64,000 bases of DNA, taken from positions 1-64,000 of the forward strand of contig JANPBT010000004.1 in the NCBI GenBank assembly GCA_031430575.1, in the 5' to 3' direction. The translations under genes and the position numbers were made by a program. Source of the DNA: JANMDS01 sp031430575. Its GTDB lineage: Bacteria; Pseudomonadota; Gammaproteobacteria; Burkholderiales; Casimicrobiaceae. This document shows positions 17,894 through 27,148 of this stretch, piece after piece. The notes under the pieces were generated by a model, which was given only the letters and a program-made list of their open reading frames with translations, was not told the DNA's origin and ran no database searches. Position 1 is the first letter of the stretch. Each line of letters begins with the position of its first letter.

Positions 17894-18769
17894 TTAAAGT
17901 ATTTCTTCCATCGCACCCAATGCGAGACGCGCCGATTTCACTGAGAATGCCGAGCGCTCTGCCGGGTCGAATGGCCTTTCGTCTAGCAGGCGCATCGTCG
18001 CGCGTGAAGCCACGGGCTCAAATCCCAATGCCTCCATGCGATCCATTCTTTCGACGCTAGAGATCGCCATAACGCGACCATAGAAACGGGCGTGCGCCTC
18101 CTCGGTGCGAACGCAATCAAGCGCGGTAGCGAGCCCTTTCCCGCGCCATGATTTCAGCACGGCCGCCGGGTGCATTTCTGGAAATTGAGAGCCGCGGGGG
18201 AATTCAGTCCATGCGGCTGCGACGGGCATTTCACCGCGATAAATACAAAACATGGAAATCGTATCGGGGTCGCGTTCGAAGTGTGCTTCAAAGCTTTGCC
18301 TGAGAAAACTATGACTTCGTTTAAACGCGACGCTATAGACCGCGAGCACGTCACGGATTCCCTTGTGCGAATCGATATGTACGATGCGAAGACCCAAGCC
18401 ACTCGGAAGTGAGGGCTCCATTTGTCTCGAAAAGTGATTAACCATTAACATCCTAGATGTGGATTGAACGAAACCGTTGCGCTCAAGCGTGACGCGCAAA
18501 TTGGATGGCTGGTTGACTTCAAAGATGCGCCAGCGGAAAGGAATTCCCACTAACTTAAAGTAGTTTTTTTGCTCCTCGATCTCCCGACGTTCGTGGTCGC
18601 TATTGAGCGAGGCAAATGTAATCAATCCTTCACGATCACGAAGGGTTGGGGTAAAGCAGGTCAAATGCGGAAAGCGCTCCACCTCGTAGCCGGTCAGTCC
18701 GACCATGGTTCGATCCATCGCGTAGATCGCGAATAACGCTTCAGCAGTCATGCAAAACAATCGTTTCAA
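17894..18769 (-). CDS. GNAT-family N-acetyltransferase
   Basis: 291 residues. The C-terminal half has the acetyl-CoA-binding motif A: PAAVLKSWRGKGLATALDCVR (Q/R-x-x-G-x-G/A type), followed by LGFEPVASRATMRLL. The N-terminal half (FPHLTCFTPTLRDREGLITF) looks like a second, degenerate GNAT lobe. Acceptor unknown. Monocistronic, with gaps of more than 200 bp on both sides. Confidence 0.7.
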   Translation of the reverse strand: MKRLFCMTAEALFAIYAMDRTMVGLTGYEVERFPHLTCFTPTLRDREGLITFASLNSDHERREIEEQKNYFKLVGIPFRWRIFEVNQPSNLRVTLERNGFVQSTSRMLMVNHFSRQMEPSLPSGLGLRIVHIDSHKGIRDVLAVYSVAFKRSHSFLRQSFEAHFERDPDTISMFCIYRGEMPVAAAWTEFPRGSQFPEMHPAAVLKSWRGKGLATALDCVRTEEAHARFYGRVMAISSVERMDRMEALGFEPVASRATMRLLDERPFDPAERSAFSVKSARLALGAMEEIL

Positions 18770-18966
18770 ACATTCAGTTAAGAAAGTTTATCGACGCACA
18801 CGATCCGTTTGTATTAAGCCGCTAAACGGTATGTCGCAACTGCTTTGCATCTTCCGCGAAATTCATCAACGGTTTACGCTGATCACGTAACGTTAACAAA
18901 GGCGCGCAGGTGACGCGTGCCCAATCAAGACTTAACGTGTCGAGCGAGAAAAGCCCTTTTTAAGGC

Positions 18967-18985
18967 AAATCTGCGCCGCAGGTAT
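18967..18985. repeat. Dispersed repeat downstream of EamA gene
   Basis: AAATCTGCGCCGCAGGTAT, reverse, core 18971-18981, about 20 bp after the stop of the minus-strand transporter gene. The rest of 18770-19004 shows nothing recognisable. Confidence 0.85.
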
Positions 18986-19004
18986 GAACTTAAAACGAGG
19001 CTGA

Positions 19005-19913
19005 TTACTTTTTGCGCAAGCTCATCAAGGTCACCCCAGCAATGGTGAGCGCCGCGCCTGCGAGCTGCTGCAGCGAGACCGTTTCATTCAGAAAAGCGAC
19101 ACCCAAGCCGATCGTGAAAATGGGCCCAATCGTGCCGTAAATCGCGGCTTGGCTCGCGCCCAGGCGCTTCAAGGCTTCGGCGGTCATCCAGATCGGCAAG
19201 ATCGTGGAAACGGTGGCGAGCGCGAAGACGTAAATCCATACTTGCGGCGCAACATTAAGCGCAGTAAGCGGGCGCAGGGCTACGAATTGGGCGACGACGA
19301 AGCCCGTTGCAAAGCACATCATCATCGCAGTAAAGCGCGCCGAGCTGATGCGCTTGGTGATGTCTGCGCTACCAATTAAGTAAAGCGCGTAGGCCACAGC
19401 ACTGGCAAAAACCAGCGCCGTGCCGGTGATGAGCGCGGGCATGTCTTGCGTAATCTTGACATCGTGCCAATAGGCGAGCATGAGCCCGAGATACGACAAT
19501 GCGAGCGCGGCGAGCTGGGCGCGGGTGACGGCCTTGCCGAGAAACGCCCAGGAGATGAGCACGACTAAGGTTGGATTGGTAAACAAAATCAAGCGCTCAA
19601 GTGCAGCGCTAATATATTGCAGCCCGAGAAAATCGAGAAAGCTCGCCAAGTAATAGCCGATGAAGGCAAGCCCTGCGATTTGCCAGTAATCACGCTTACT
19701 GAGCACGACCTGATCGCTACCAGCGCTGCGCTTCGCCCACCATGCGAGTAGCAGAAAGAGCGGCAATGAGGCGAGCATGCGCAAGGTGAGTAAGATCACC
19801 GCATCGAGCCCGGGCTGCGCGCGATAGGCAAGTTTGATGAAAATGCCTTTTGCCGCAAACCCAAATTGCGCGAGTATCGCCAACGCAATGGCGGTGCGCA
19901 CTGCGGTGCTCAA
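19005..19913 (-). CDS. EamA/DMT-family exporter
   Basis: 302 residues with ten predicted membrane helices in two five-helix EamA repeats, including TLRMLASLPLFLLLAWW and IAGVTLMSLRKK. Members export amino acids or other metabolites; the substrate is not predictable. It probably starts with TTG at 19913, overlapping the TGA of the upstream gene (TTGA), so the two genes are translationally coupled. A near-match to the dispersed repeat (19242-19252) is read as VAPQVW. Confidence 0.85.
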   Translation of the reverse strand: MSTAVRTAIALAILAQFGFAAKGIFIKLAYRAQPGLDAVILLTLRMLASLPLFLLLAWWAKRSAGSDQVVLSKRDYWQIAGLAFIGYYLASFLDFLGLQYISAALERLILFTNPTLVVLISWAFLGKAVTRAQLAALALSYLGLMLAYWHDVKITQDMPALITGTALVFASAVAYALYLIGSADITKRISSARFTAMMMCFATGFVVAQFVALRPLTALNVAPQVWIYVFALATVSTILPIWMTAEALKRLGASQAAIYGTIGPIFTIGLGVAFLNETVSLQQLAGAALTIAGVTLMSLRKK

Positions 19914-20650
19914 GGCAAGCGCAAGCGGTAAGCTCCAGCGGCATCAGGGCGCGCAATCGAAGAGAGCGCCGCGAGCTGATCGGGCGGAAAGCCCCCGCGC
20001 GGGGTGAAGGCAACGTCGTAGCGCGCAGCACCGCCACGCGGCCACTGCCCGCCTCCTGAAAGCGCTACCGCGCCACCATCGTTAGCGACCGTGAAATTGA
20101 CGTTTGGCCCCGTAAGCTGGCCTTGAACGCGCACGGTGCCCAACGCTGTGCGCACGGGGCTATTGGGTAATTGCACGCTGGCATTGCTCCAGATCAGCTC
20201 GCCGTTGCCGTCGCCAGTCTCTTTGCCCCAGCGGGCATTGGGAATATTGACATCGACATTGCCAAGCGGTGCGAGCGCGCCGATAATGGCCGCTGCCGCC
20301 AATGCGCTGGCGGGAATATTGAGCTTCACGTCTTTGGCGACGCGCTCATTGCCTTCAACCGAGATTTTGCCCGCCGCTGCGCCAGAAAGCTCCGCGATCA
20401 GCCTGCCACTCAGCGCTGCGAAGGGATCGACCCGCCATTTCACACCAGGCACAAGCGTGACGCCGCCGTCGGGCAGCGCGACCGAAAGCTCGCCTTGCCC
20501 AGCCCACACACTACCATCGGAATTTTTGATTGCGAATTGCCCGCCAGACGCCCGCTTGAGCCAGCCATCAACCAATGAAGCAGGTGCGAAGAAAAATACA
20601 CCGATTACGAAAAGGCAAAGGATGAGCAGGGCAATGAGAACTTTTTTCAT
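19910..20650 (-). CDS. GspN-like protein (type II secretion protein N family)
   Basis: 246 residues with one N-terminal membrane anchor (ALLILCLFVIGVFFFAPA), then a periplasmic domain. LVPGVKWRVDPFAALSGRL and NARWGKETGDGNGELIW resemble type II secretion protein N. No other gsp genes are in the window, so it is either a detached gspN or an AsmA/GspN-like envelope protein. Coupled to the downstream EamA gene. Confidence 0.6.
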   Translation of the reverse strand: MKKVLIALLILCLFVIGVFFFAPASLVDGWLKRASGGQFAIKNSDGSVWAGQGELSVALPDGGVTLVPGVKWRVDPFAALSGRLIAELSGAAAGKISVEGNERVAKDVKLNIPASALAAAAIIGALAPLGNVDVNIPNARWGKETGDGNGELIWSNASVQLPNSPVRTALGTVRVQGQLTGPNVNFTVANDGGAVALSGGGQWPRGGAARYDVAFTPRGGFPPDQLAALSSIARPDAAGAYRLRLP

Positions 20651-20692
20651 AAAATTAGTTTAAGCGCTTTGATGAAACGTCTAAAAATGCAC

Positions 20693-20712
20693 GAAATCTG
20701 CGCCGCAGGTAT
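20693..20712. repeat. Dispersed repeat
   Basis: GAAATCTGCGCCGCAGGTAT, reverse, core 20698-20708, between the gspN-like start and the terminator at 20727. Confidence 0.85.
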
Positions 20713-20726
20713 TGACGACAATTACA

Positions 20727-20760
20727 AAAAATAAGCCGCTCACAACGGAGCGGCTTATTT
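20727..20760. terminator. Bidirectional terminator after cytochrome c4
   Basis: AAATAAGCCGCT and AGCGGCTTATTT form a 12-bp stem around an 8-base loop, with A and T runs on both sides. It follows the cytochrome c4 stop on the minus strand. Confidence 0.9.
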
Positions 20761-20781
20761 AATTTTTGAATTGACGCGCGC

Positions 20782-21417
20782 CTAACGTAAGCCCGAGGCG
20801 TATTCCGCGACTGCTTTCATTTCACCATCGCTTAATTTGCCAGCAAACGCCGCCATAATTTTGCCGCCCGCATCTTTATCGTTGCCACCGCGCGTGCCGC
20901 CAGCGAAAGATTTGAGCTGGGCAAGCGTGTATTCAGCATGTTGGCCGCCGATGCGTGGGTATTGGGCGGCGATGCCCGCGCCCGCCGGGCCGTGACATGC
21001 GGTGCAGGCAGGCACGCCCTTTGCAGCGATGCCAGCGCGCCAGATCGCTTCGCCCGTTTTGATCGCGGCGACGTCTTTAAGGCCGATCACGCGCGGCTTT
21101 TGGCGGGAGAAATATTCGCCGACCGCTTTCATGTCTTCGCTCGATAGCGCGCTGGCAAAGCCTTTCATGATCGCGTTATCGCGTGTACCGGCTTTAAAAT
21201 GCTCCAATTGCTTAGCGATATAGCCTGCGGGCTGACCTGCCAATGAGGGATTTGCCGCAATCAGGCTATTGCCATCTGCGCCATGGCAGGCGGCGCAGGC
21301 AGCAGCGGTTTGCTGGCCTTTGGCAATTAGGGCTTTGCTATCGGGGGTTTGCGCGAACGCGGCGCAGGCGCCCAAAGTCGCGATCGCAAGCGAAGCGGCT
21401 CGGAAGGTGAAGCTCAT
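20782..21417 (-). CDS. Cytochrome c4, diheme
   Basis: 211 residues from ATG 21417, preceded by GAGGAC. A signal peptide ends around CAAFAQ, and two haem sites follow: CAACH (about 41-45) and CTACH (about residue 135), with Met ligands probable in the IMKGFAS and KIMAAFAG stretches. This two-domain periplasmic c4 donates electrons to cytochrome oxidases. Divergent from engB, sharing an ~80-bp promoter region. Confidence 0.92.
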   Translation of the reverse strand: MSFTFRAASLAIATLGACAAFAQTPDSKALIAKGQQTAAACAACHGADGNSLIAANPSLAGQPAGYIAKQLEHFKAGTRDNAIMKGFASALSSEDMKAVGEYFSRQKPRVIGLKDVAAIKTGEAIWRAGIAAKGVPACTACHGPAGAGIAAQYPRIGGQHAEYTLAQLKSFAGGTRGGNDKDAGGKIMAAFAGKLSDGEMKAVAEYASGLR

Positions 21418-21499
21418 TGTGATTGTCCTCATTTGAATCTGATGCGCCAGCAGCACTTCACTGGCAAACTCTCATTATAACTTTTAGAAAGCAGTTTTG

Positions 21500-22144
21500 A
21501 TGCCACAGTCGTGTTTTGAAGGGGCAACCTTCGTTAAAACTGTTGTCGAGTGGAAAGAGTTGCCCGTCGATGGCTTTCCCGAGCTTGCGATGGTCGGTCG
21601 TTCCAATTCTGGAAAATCCAGCGCCCTCAATGTTTTGGCCAATCGCTCGCGGTTAGCGTTCGTCTCGAAAATGCCTGGCCGCACCCAAGCCTTAAATTAT
21701 TTTTTGCTGCCATCGAGTTGCTTCGTGGTCGATTTGCCCGGCTATGGCTATGCCAAAACCGCGCGTGCCACTAAGGCTGATTGGGCGCCGCTGCTCGGGC
21801 GCTATGTGCGCGAGCGTACTGCGCTCACTGGCGTGATTATGCTGATGGACGTGCGCCGGCCGTTGACCGATCTTGATGAGGCATTTTTAGATTGGTACAC
21901 CCCTGCTAATCGCAATTTACTCATTTTGCTCACGAAGTGCGACAAAGTATCCAATCAGGTGCGCTATGCGGAAAAGCGCAGAGTGCAGGCTGCGATTGAA
22001 GCCCGCTCCGCCGAGCTCGCAGGACGGACAAACATCGTGATTTTCTCAACGCTCAAGCGCATTGGCTTAGAAGAAGTTGGCGCGGTAATCGCCCAATGGT
22101 GGTCTAATTTTGACCAAAACACGTCGCCAAATCAGGTAACTTAG
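21500..22144 (+). CDS. engB: Ribosome biogenesis GTPase YsxC/EngB
   Basis: About 214 residues from ATG 21500 (a TTG one codon earlier is less likely). G1 GRSNSGKSS, G3 DLPGYGYA and G4 TKCD are in the correct order, and MPGRTQALNYF is the switch I region of the TrmE-Era-EngA-YihA family. It assists 50S assembly. It is followed by a GC-rich hairpin. Confidence 0.95.
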   Translation: MPQSCFEGATFVKTVVEWKELPVDGFPELAMVGRSNSGKSSALNVLANRSRLAFVSKMPGRTQALNYFLLPSSCFVVDLPGYGYAKTARATKADWAPLLGRYVRERTALTGVIMLMDVRRPLTDLDEAFLDWYTPANRNLLILLTKCDKVSNQVRYAEKRRVQAAIEARSAELAGRTNIVIFSTLKRIGLEEVGAVIAQWWSNFDQNTSPNQVT

Positions 22145-22148
22145 CAAG

Positions 22149-22380
22149 AAAAAGCCCCCGAACAAGTCGGGGGCCCAATGCCTAAATTCCGGCACCCGCA
22201 CAGGGAGGAAAGCGGGGGGTGTAATAAAACACCCAACTCGATTTATACCGACATCCTAAAAAATAGTCAACAATGACGGTTTTTTATATTTGTCTATGAC
22301 ATATAGCAAAAATATTATCCTTTTTGGCCAAAAAATCGAATACTTCCGCTCAACACGCATCAAATTGAAAAATAAAAAAG
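22149..22380 (+). other. Structured intergenic region after engB
   Basis: GCCCCCGA..TCGGGGGC (22153-22175) is a perfect stem with no T run. It is followed by GGCACCCGCACAGGGAGGAAA and GGGGGGTG..CACCC, then a strongly AT-rich stretch (22250-22380). It could be terminator plus debris, or a structured RNA. No ORF of note. Confidence 0.4.
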
Positions 22381-22384
22381 CCGT

Positions 22385-23635
22385 TTATCGCGCGTTATGA
22401 TCGAAGATCGTGCTGACGATGGCATAAGTTGCGCCTTGATTTTGCTGCGCGAATTTCAGGGCATTTGTGCGCATGATTTCGCGCCCGGCGGAATCGTCTA
22501 AAAGCTGCAAAATTGCATCTACCGCTGTCGCGCCATCGGCGACTTGCACCGCCGCTCCGCAATCGAGCGCTGCGCGTGCCGCAGCAGCAAAATTAAAAGT
22601 AGACGGACCGAGCACGACCGGGCAGCCCGCAGCGCACGGTTCGATCAAATTTTGACTACCGGTGGCAAATGAGCCGCCCATGAAGACGACGTCAGCACAT
22701 GCGTAATACCCAAACATCTCGCCCATGCTGTCACCGATGACGACTTCGGTGTCGTTGGCCACATCGCCAACACTCCGCTTCGCAACGCGAAACCCCATCG
22801 CTGATGCAAGCGCGGCGACTTCTTCAAAGCGCTGCGGATGGCGTGGAACGATCACGACGCGCGCGCGCTGACGCAGCGGGTGCTTCTGGAGCGCGGTAAG
22901 CAGCAATTTCTCATCGCCCGCACGCGTCGAGCCCGCGACCCAAAGCGGCCCATTGCCAAGCGCTGCGCGAAGGGTTTGCGCATGTGCCGCGAGATTTCCA
23001 GGCACGGCCACATCAAATTTCACATTACCGACAACCCGCACACTATGCGCTCCGAGCGCGGAAAAGCGCGCGCCATCTGCAGCGGATTGCGCGAGCACGC
23101 CAGTGAGCGCGCCAAAGGCACGCATCGTAAGCGCCGGAAACTTCGCGTAGCCACGCGCACTTTTTTGCGAGAGCCGGGCATTGACGAGCCAAACAGGAAT
23201 TTTGCGCGCCCGCGCTTGCACGAGCAATTCTGGCCAGAGCTCGGTTTCCATAATGATGCCGCGCGCGGGCTGCACGCGATCTAAGAATCGGCGAACCTGC
23301 GGCGCAGTGTCGTAGGGCAAATAGCATTGAACCACGCGCTTCTCAAAGAGTGATTCACCCGCGGTGCGGCCGGTTGGCGTCATGTGCGTTAACAAAATTT
23401 TGAGCGTTGGTGTGCGCTCGAGTAAGGCATTGACGATCGGCGCAGCGGCGTGCGTCTCCCCGACGCTCACCGCATGAATCCAGAGATCAAACGGGCCTTG
23501 CGGCAAGCCATGCGCGAAGCGCTCAGCCCAGTGCGCCCGATAGCTATGGTCGCGCGCCGCGCGCATCCCCAGCCGCAGCGCGGCAAGTGGCTTGGCGAGC
23601 CACCAAAGTGCGCGGTAGCCGGTTAGTCCAACCAC
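22385..23635 (-). CDS. waaA: 3-deoxy-D-manno-octulosonic acid transferase
   Basis: GT30 transferase that adds Kdo to lipid A at the inner membrane. 416 residues from a GTG at 23635, which overlaps the waaC stop by 13 bases; the longer reading frame starts inside waaC without family similarity. Motifs: HAVSVGETHAAAPI, THMTPTGRTAGESLF, IIMETELWPEL and the C-terminal MGGSFATGSQNLIEPCAAG. A dispersed repeat (core 23297-23307) is read as DTAPQVRRF in a variable stretch. Confidence 0.92.
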   Translation of the reverse strand: MVGLTGYRALWWLAKPLAALRLGMRAARDHSYRAHWAERFAHGLPQGPFDLWIHAVSVGETHAAAPIVNALLERTPTLKILLTHMTPTGRTAGESLFEKRVVQCYLPYDTAPQVRRFLDRVQPARGIIMETELWPELLVQARARKIPVWLVNARLSQKSARGYAKFPALTMRAFGALTGVLAQSAADGARFSALGAHSVRVVGNVKFDVAVPGNLAAHAQTLRAALGNGPLWVAGSTRAGDEKLLLTALQKHPLRQRARVVIVPRHPQRFEEVAALASAMGFRVAKRSVGDVANDTEVVIGDSMGEMFGYYACADVVFMGGSFATGSQNLIEPCAAGCPVVLGPSTFNFAAAARAALDCGAAVQVADGATAVDAILQLLDDSAGREIMRTNALKFAQQNQGATYAIVSTIFDHNAR

Positions 23636-24573
23636 GGTGCAATCGTATCGAGCACGTCGGATACTCGCGGCGTAATTCCGACGCCGCCTAAATTGATCGC
23701 AGGCGCCTGGCCACCCCACGCCCCGCTGAGGGCAGGAGAGGTCGCGACATAAATGCCGACCACCGGCACGCCCACGGCTGCCGCCAGATGGAGCACGCCG
23801 GTATCGACGCCAATCACGCAGGTGGCCTCGGCGAGCTGCTGCGCGAGCACCGCAAACGGATCGCGCGGCCAGACTTTCGCGTGCGCGAAGCCCGCCGCAA
23901 GCCGATGCGCCCGCGCTTCTTCAGCTGCATTGCCCCAAGGCAGGCCAACTGCAAAACCACGCTGCTCGCAATGGGCAATCACTTCGCGCCAATGCGCCTC
24001 CGGCCACAATTTATCGTCGCGCGAGGTGGCATGGCAGCAGACCACTAAGCGTTGCGTAATCGCATGCATTGCGAGGCCGGAATTCTGCGCCGCAGGTATT
24101 GGGTAGCCGCAGGCAGCGGCGAGCAACGCACGGTTACGATCCACCGCGTGAAGCTCACGGCTCACTCTAAATTTGCGCTGATAAAGCAACGCTGCGAGCG
24201 GCTCGCGCGCGCTCGCACCATCGTAGCCGATGCGCGTGCCCTGCGCAAGCTTGGCGAGCAGGGCACTTTTAACTAGGCCTTGCAGGTCAACGATGAGGTC
24301 GTAACGGGTTTGCCGCACATTCGCTCGAAAAGTTGAAAACGCCGCCCTTACCGGAGCAGAAAGCACTGCTTTGCGCCATTTACGAACGTCAGACTGAATC
24401 ACATTTCGAACGCCCGGATGCAAGCGCACGATCCCCGCAAATGCAGATTCCACGACCCAATCGATCTGGGCATCGGGCTGCACGCGCAACAGATCGGTCA
24501 TCGCCGGAAAGGCATGGATCACGTCGCCCATCGAAGACGTTTTGATGATGAGGATTTTTTTCACTATTCGCAT
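23623..24573 (-). CDS. waaC: LPS heptosyltransferase I
   Basis: GT9 glycosyltransferase, 316 residues from ATG 24573 (MRIVKKILIIKTSSMGD). The upstream extension is not family-like. DVIHAFPAMTDL, DLIVDLQGLVKSALLAKLA and GVDTGVLHLAAAVGVPVVGIY are typical of WaaC. It adds the first heptose to Kdo, so its overlap with waaA makes a two-gene inner-core LPS unit. A dispersed repeat (core 24085-24095) is read as IPAAQN in the linker between the two Rossmann lobes. Confidence 0.92.
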   Translation of the reverse strand: MRIVKKILIIKTSSMGDVIHAFPAMTDLLRVQPDAQIDWVVESAFAGIVRLHPGVRNVIQSDVRKWRKAVLSAPVRAAFSTFRANVRQTRYDLIVDLQGLVKSALLAKLAQGTRIGYDGASAREPLAALLYQRKFRVSRELHAVDRNRALLAAACGYPIPAAQNSGLAMHAITQRLVVCCHATSRDDKLWPEAHWREVIAHCEQRGFAVGLPWGNAAEEARAHRLAAGFAHAKVWPRDPFAVLAQQLAEATCVIGVDTGVLHLAAAVGVPVVGIYVATSPALSGAWGGQAPAINLGGVGITPRVSDVLDTIAPWLD

Positions 24574-24618
24574 TATGAAGTGCTGCCAACATCGGAGTCG
24601 TAGGCGTTGAAGTCGATC

Positions 24619-24636
24619 AAACCTGCGGCGCAGATT
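24619..24636. repeat. Dispersed repeat upstream of waaC
   Basis: AAACCTGCGGCGCAGATT, forward, core 24623-24633, between the waaC start and the terminator of the autotransporter gene. Confidence 0.85.
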
Positions 24637-24654
24637 GAGCCCAAAAACGCAATA

Positions 24655-24682
24655 AAAAAGGGCACTCAAGTGCCCTTTTTGT
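24655..24682 (-). terminator. Terminator of the GDSL autotransporter gene
   Basis: AAAAGGGCACT and AGTGCCCTTTTT form a strong stem with a T run on the minus strand, about 20 bases beyond the stop codon. Confidence 0.92.
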
Positions 24683-24701
24683 TTAGCTGACGCTGACGAA
24701 C

Positions 24702-26501
24702 TTACAGCGGCAAACGCACACCCAGATTGATCGCCGAATAGCTTCCGCTGTCGCGGTTGACACCGCCGGTGAACGCTAAGCCGACATCAGCTGCACCCAA
24801 TTTCGCGTTTACGCCCGCTTCGACCAGCACTTGGCTTTCGTTTGGCGAGATTCCGGGAGTTGTAAATTTCGCACCACCCATCGATACATTTTGGATCGAG
24901 ACGTTGCGGGCGTCTGCGCGCATGTCATGCTCGTAAGAAATACGCGCAAACGGCGTGAAGCCATTCAGGTTGCCGCCAATTTGCCAGCCAATCGCGCCTA
25001 AAACGGACTCGCGGCGCTGCTTGCTGAAGCTCAGCGCGGTCGAGCTCGTGCCCGGCTCAGCAAAGCGCTTGATCGACGTTTGGCTGAAGTCAAGGCGGGC
25101 AAACGGTCCCGTTTGGAAGCCGCCCATATTCATCCACCAGCCGCCATTAAAGCCAAAGCCTGCATGAGTGCCGCCGGTGGAAGAGTTTTCAAGGCGGGAA
25201 CCCGTGCCGATAGCAAATGCCCGATTGATATCGCGTACGCGAACGTCACCCAGCGTTGCATGGGCGCCTGCATAGCCAGCCCCGAAATTGGCCGAACCAA
25301 AGAGGGAAATCATCGGCTGATCAATTTTGAAATTGGACGCACTGCCGAGCAAGTCGCCCTTGGTAGAGTGCACGCCAACAACAGCGCCGGCAGTGAGGGG
25401 ACCAAATCGGCGGTCAAAGCCAACTGCGATTGAGGTCGTCTCGAGATCGGTAATGCTAGCGAGCGAGCTTTTGCCAAAATCAACGTTGACGAAAACGCCG
25501 ACGGGGCTGCTATTGCCCGCCGCGCCGCTGGTGGCACGCTGACGTGATTCCAACACCCGACCCTGCGACCGCGCTGCAGCAAGCGCTGCTTCAGGTAACA
25601 CACTGATTTGTGCTGCCGCGACAAGCGTGGCTGCGACAACATCGGAGAGCGCTTTGTGCCCTGCTGTTGTTGGGTGAACGGCATCGGCGTAAAGCCATGT
25701 ATTCGCAGCGTTTGGATCGCGTAGATCCGCTGGAGTGCAGGTAATCGAGCTCGCAGTTTTGCAGGCGGGCGTAGTGACGTTAGTAAACCCATACGCAGAT
25801 GGATTTGCCGCGACTTCGGCTAAAAGACCAGAAGCATTCACCGCCAAGACGTTGCCGCCGACTTGCGCTAGGCCTTGATTGAGGATGGTGTTGTAGAGCC
25901 CCGATAAGGCGGTTAACGTGCCCTTGATAGTTGCGGGCGCATTTAAACCTTGCGGGGTGATGCCGATGTCAGGCAAATTCACCACAATAATATTTTGCGC
26001 ACCAGCGGCACGCAGGCGGCCAATTTGAAGCACCAAATCTGTCGCTGCTTGCTGGATATTTGCTTGCACTTGCGCTGAGGTGATGAGCCCTTTGCCTGCG
26101 GCTTCAAGATTGACGAAAACATCGTTAGCACCCGCCCATACCGTGACCAACGCACCGGGATCAACTTTACCGCCGGTGGCTGCCAAATATTGAGTGATCT
26201 GGGCCGAGACCGGGCGCTCAGGCGCGCCAGGAGGCGTAATGCCGGGCGATTGGGAAACGCGCGCGCCGCCTTGGGCGAAATTGGTGCCGCCTTTGACCCA
26301 CGTGTTGAGCTGCAAGCCCAACCGCGCGGCGAGCATTTCAATCCAAACATTGCCCGGGTTGGTGGTAAATCGACTGCCGTAGGTGCCGCCATCGGAAAGG
26401 CTATCGCCAAAGGTGACGATATTGGTGTATTGGGCTTGCGCGCCAGTTGCGAATGCAAGCGATGCCAGTGCAGCGGCGAGATAGGTGCGACGAAAACGCA
26501 T
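24702..26501 (-). CDS. GDSL-esterase autotransporter, EstA-like
   Basis: 599 residues: signal peptide cleaved near ATGAQAQ (about residue 24), then a SGNH/GDSL hydrolase domain with FGDSLSDGG (nucleophile Ser about 34), WAGANDVFV (oxyanion Asn) and DAVHPTTAGHKA (catalytic Asp and His). The last ~280 residues have the autotransporter beta-barrel pattern, ending in a terminal beta strand NLGVRLPL. Expected to be surface-anchored as in Pseudomonas EstA. Monocistronic. Confidence 0.93.
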   Translation of the reverse strand: MRFRRTYLAAALASLAFATGAQAQYTNIVTFGDSLSDGGTYGSRFTTNPGNVWIEMLAARLGLQLNTWVKGGTNFAQGGARVSQSPGITPPGAPERPVSAQITQYLAATGGKVDPGALVTVWAGANDVFVNLEAAGKGLITSAQVQANIQQAATDLVLQIGRLRAAGAQNIIVVNLPDIGITPQGLNAPATIKGTLTALSGLYNTILNQGLAQVGGNVLAVNASGLLAEVAANPSAYGFTNVTTPACKTASSITCTPADLRDPNAANTWLYADAVHPTTAGHKALSDVVAATLVAAAQISVLPEAALAAARSQGRVLESRQRATSGAAGNSSPVGVFVNVDFGKSSLASITDLETTSIAVGFDRRFGPLTAGAVVGVHSTKGDLLGSASNFKIDQPMISLFGSANFGAGYAGAHATLGDVRVRDINRAFAIGTGSRLENSSTGGTHAGFGFNGGWWMNMGGFQTGPFARLDFSQTSIKRFAEPGTSSTALSFSKQRRESVLGAIGWQIGGNLNGFTPFARISYEHDMRADARNVSIQNVSMGGAKFTTPGISPNESQVLVEAGVNAKLGAADVGLAFTGGVNRDSGSYSAINLGVRLPL

Positions 26502-26687
26502 TGAAGTCTCCTTGAAAAATTATCGCTAAAGTTTACCTGCGTGCGCACGCTTTAAGTGCTGCTCGGGCATTGAAAACCCTATATCGTCTAAAAAGCCACA
26601 ACCTGCAGATTTTCCCCCAATGCACAGGCGCAGTGTTGATCGATTCGATCACCCCGTTCGCCGTCGGGGGTTTGGCATACGTAAGCA

Positions 26688-26706
26688 AAATACCTGCGGC
26701 GCAGTT
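26688..26706. repeat. Dispersed repeat after ridA-like gene
   Basis: AATACCTGCGGCGCAGTTT, forward, core 26694-26704, 20 bp beyond the end of the anthranilate operon. The remainder of 26502-26726 shows nothing recognisable. Confidence 0.85.
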
Positions 26707-26726
26707 TCGGCTGCTTTTCAAGGCTT

Positions 26727-27137
26727 TTACGCAATAAGCGGGGCTTCGGGCACGATTGCCGTCACTTCAATTTCGACCTTCGCCCGGTCTTCGATTAACG
26801 CCGACACTTGCACCGCCGTCATCGCAATTGCATAGTGACCGATCAAATCTTTGAACGCTTTGCCGATTTCCGGGTAGGCGGCGATGTATTCGCGCTTATC
26901 GGTCACGTACCACGTCATGCGTACGATGTGTTCGGGCTTTGCGCCACCCGCGTGCAACACCGCAACGATGTTTTCAAGCGCCTGCCGGGCTTGATCGGCG
27001 AGCGCGTCGGAGTGGAACGCGCCGTGCGTGTCCCACCCAATCATACCGGCGACCGAAATGATGCGGCCGCTTGCAGCAATGCCGTTGGCGTAGCCTTTCG
27101 GGCGTGGCCAGCGCGCGGGAAGTAAGGTTTCATGCAT
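26727..27137 (-). CDS. RidA/YjgF-family protein
   Basis: 136-residue Rid-family trimer-forming protein, with GRIISVAGMIGWD near the N-terminus and MTAVQVSALIEDRAKVEIEVTA at the end, where the arginine equivalent is present (EDRAKVEIE). Family members hydrolyse reactive imines/enamines. As last gene of the 2-aminobenzoyl-CoA operon it may deaminate an enamine intermediate formed after ring reduction; that is inference from context. 11 bases separate it from the CoA ligase. Confidence 0.85.
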   Translation of the reverse strand: MHETLLPARWPRPKGYANGIAASGRIISVAGMIGWDTHGAFHSDALADQARQALENIVAVLHAGGAKPEHIVRMTWYVTDKREYIAAYPEIGKAFKDLIGHYAIAMTAVQVSALIEDRAKVEIEVTAIVPEAPLIA

Positions 27138-27148
27138 GGAAGGGATTC

